Shown here in pieces: positions 5,784 through 7,037 of a stretch of DNA of 7,037 bases. The notes beneath the pieces were generated by a model that was given only the letters and a program-made list of their open reading frames with translations, had not been told where the DNA came from and did no database searches. Where the stretch lies: positions 1 to 7,037 of the forward strand of contig JAUWDN010000053.1 of assembly GCA_030608765.1 (NCBI GenBank), read 5' to 3'. Both the position numbers and the translations under genes were made by a program. The stretch is from Promethearchaeota archaeon. Lineage in GTDB: Archaea; Asgardarchaeota; Lokiarchaeia; Sigynarchaeales; SOKP01. Each line of letters opens with the position of its first letter. The stretch's first letter is position 1.

Positions 5784-6883
5784 TCCTTTAAATTCTTCTT
5801 TACAAATTTAAAGCAAATATCGTTTGGATTTTCAAATTTCATTATCTCCTTTTTAAATGAAGTGGTAAACCTCTCTGGATTTGGTTTTGATGAAATAATC
5901 TCAATAGATTTCTCTACGATTTTTTCACACTCTTTAATGTGCATTAAGGGGAAACCATTATCTATTAAAAAATGTTCTTGTGGTGCGGTATCTCCTGGAA
6001 AATATTCTATACTTGGTACATTTAAGAGGCTTGATTCACGAACTATTGTCCCCCCTCCACTGATTACTAAAGCACTGTAATAACATAAATCCACCATATT
6101 CGGCATGTATCTCGAAATAATTATATTCGAATTATCATCATATTTTTTTAATTTCTCTTTTAAAAATACTTCTTGTTTTTCTGTTCTAACGATTAAAAAA
6201 TACTTGAAATCTGGAAATTTCGTAAATATTGGTGGAAAAAATTGACTTATTAATGATTCTTCTGGTTTAAGCTTATCAATAAAATAGCTAGCAAAGCTGG
6301 GTTCACTTCGAATAATAACGAATCTTCCTTTTTCTAAAGCGTGTGTGTCAAGTATTTTAGGATTAGGTTCGTATTCTGAAAGCCATGCTATTTCATCAAT
6401 GCCATTATATTTGATTAATTTATCAGGATTGGCGTGAAGTTTGGTGTACCACTCTTCAGGAACACACGCTGGAATAATTATTTTATCTAAATACGGAAAT
6501 ATTAATTTACACACTGGAACATTTCTTGGTTCATCGTTATACCCTATAGAAGGAATTTTTAACCCATATGAGATTCTAGCACCTTCCACAGAAGAAAATG
6601 TAACGAAATAATCGGGATTAAATTTAATAACAAGAGGAAATAATTCCGTTAAACGATGTATATAAGTTTCTAATTTGTCTTCTAATTTTTCACCACCATG
6701 TTTCCCCGCTTTCTGATAATTTACTTCTGAGTCGTCTAAAATTTGAAAAGTTGAATCATAATCTCTAGCAGTAACTAAAAGTTCTGCGTCTTCCTTTTGA
6801 AACTTCTTTAGTAAAGAATTAAACATTACTCCCGTTTTCGGTTCCTCTATATCAATCCAAATTTTTTTATTAAATAAACTCAT
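5780..6883 (-). CDS. DUF354 family protein (predicted GT-B-fold glycan enzyme)
   Basis: The 367-residue product matches DUF354, a mainly archaeal family with a predicted glycosyltransferase-B/UDP-GlcNAc-epimerase-like fold. Its members often sit among surface-polysaccharide genes, and their reaction is not established as far as I know. Hallmarks are KKIWIDIEEPKTGVMF (6-21), LLVTARDYDST (35-45), the GKHGG loop (60-64), NPDYFVTFSSVEGARISYG (89-107), GYNDEPRN (114-121), VIIRSEPSFASYF in the middle, and SGGGTIVRES (275-284). The last of these resembles the donor-binding Gly-rich turn and Glu of MurG-like enzymes. There is no signal peptide or membrane span. The ATG at 6883 is the only option nearby, with an in-frame TGA two codons upstream; it lacks a strong ribosome site. 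It follows the acyltransferase by 60 bases on the same strand, and its last 4 bases overlap the glycosyltransferase gene tail to tail. A role in sugar activation or transfer is inferred from fold and neighbours. Confidence 0.85.
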   Translation of the reverse strand: MSLFNKKIWIDIEEPKTGVMFNSLLKKFQKEDAELLVTARDYDSTFQILDDSEVNYQKAGKHGGEKLEDKLETYIHRLTELFPLVIKFNPDYFVTFSSVEGARISYGLKIPSIGYNDEPRNVPVCKLIFPYLDKIIIPACVPEEWYTKLHANPDKLIKYNGIDEIAWLSEYEPNPKILDTHALEKGRFVIIRSEPSFASYFIDKLKPEESLISQFFPPIFTKFPDFKYFLIVRTEKQEVFLKEKLKKYDDNSNIIISRYMPNMVDLCYYSALVISGGGTIVRESSLLNVPSIEYFPGDTAPQEHFLIDNGFPLMHIKECEKIVEKSIEIISSKPNPERFTTSFKKEIMKFENPNDICFKFVKKNLKD

Positions 6884-6943
6884 TTTTCACACATTTTCTC
6901 TAATACAATTTTGAAAAATTATTAAAACTGGACCTCTTATTGA

Positions 6944-7037
6944 TTATTTCCAATCCTCAAGTTTTTTCTTTAGCAATTTAGCGGGGTTTCCTATAACAAT
7001 ATCGTTTTCATTGGTATTCTTTGTAACCACACTTCCC
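6944..7037 (-). CDS. Hexapeptide-repeat acyltransferase, C-terminal end only (cut by window edge)
   Basis: Read on the minus strand, the last 30 codons before the TAA at 6946-6944 are open. They begin GSVVTKNTNENDIVIGNPAK and continue LLKKKLEDWK. The sequence GSVVTK, then a short loop, then IVIGNPAK, is the standard end of the left-handed beta-helix acyltransferases: sugar N- or O-acetyltransferases such as the NeuD/PglD, WbbJ and serine acetyltransferase relatives. The rest of the gene lies to the right of the window. Placed 60 bases upstream of DUF354 on the same strand, it probably shares a transcript and acetylates a sugar intermediate in the same glycan pathway. The exact substrate cannot be inferred from the tail. 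Confidence 0.85.
   Translation of the reverse strand, partial: GSVVTKNTNENDIVIGNPAKLLKKKLEDWK

Noticed and set aside
5862..6080. 72-codon plus-strand open frame antisense to the DUF354 gene
   Set aside because: It mirrors the DUF354 coding frame and has no recognisable domain.
1..7037. CRISPR array, tRNA, rRNA, insertion sequence, toxin-antitoxin or defence system
   Set aside because: I found no regularly spaced repeats, cloverleaf, transposase motif or defence-type protein; all long frames have ordinary explanations.

Overview
The window is an AT-rich stretch of a genome that looks archaeal, most likely from an Asgard (Promethearchaeota/Lokiarchaeia-like) lineage. The pointers are a stand-alone Roadblock/LC7 protein of the kind these archaea carry in many copies, an archaeal/eukaryotic type II methionine aminopeptidase with a charged N-terminal tail, archaeal-style TATA-like elements in front of genes, and T-tract terminators. 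The lineage is inferred from gene content and style; there is no rRNA or other phylogenetic marker strong enough to settle it.

Layout. (1) Positions 2-2554 (+) hold most of a penicillin-acylase/acyl-homoserine-lactone-acylase family Ntn hydrolase. Its reading frame stays open to the left edge, so the true start lies outside the window. It is followed closely, behind a good GGAGG ribosome site, by a small multi-spanning membrane protein (2559-2963, +). (2) A 97-base T-rich gap with an inverted repeat separates these from a convergent Roadblock/LC7 gene (3061-3432, -) that starts with TTG. (3) A 217-base very AT-rich divergent promoter region (3433-3649) leads rightwards into a type II methionine aminopeptidase (3650-4630, +) and, 37 bases later, a family-4-like glycosyltransferase (4668-5783, +). 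(4) That glycosyltransferase ends in a 4-base tail-to-tail overlap with a DUF354 protein (5780-6883, -). Upstream of DUF354 on the same strand is the last part of a hexapeptide-repeat acyltransferase (6944-7037, -, cut by the window edge).

How the genes fit together. The right third (GT4 glycosyltransferase, DUF354 protein, acyltransferase) reads as part of a surface-glycan or glycoprotein-sugar biosynthesis locus. The left third pairs an exported or membrane-anchored amidase with a small membrane protein and probably acts at the cell surface. The middle holds housekeeping or regulatory genes: N-terminal methionine removal, and a small-GTPase-associated Roadblock scaffold. I see no CRISPR array, tRNA, insertion sequence or phage gene, and no convincing new multi-gene system. 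The points most worth a second look are the His-beta23-type acylase with its membrane partner, the eukaryote-like charged tail of the aminopeptidase, the TTG/ATG arrangement at the Roadblock start, and the overlapping stop codons.
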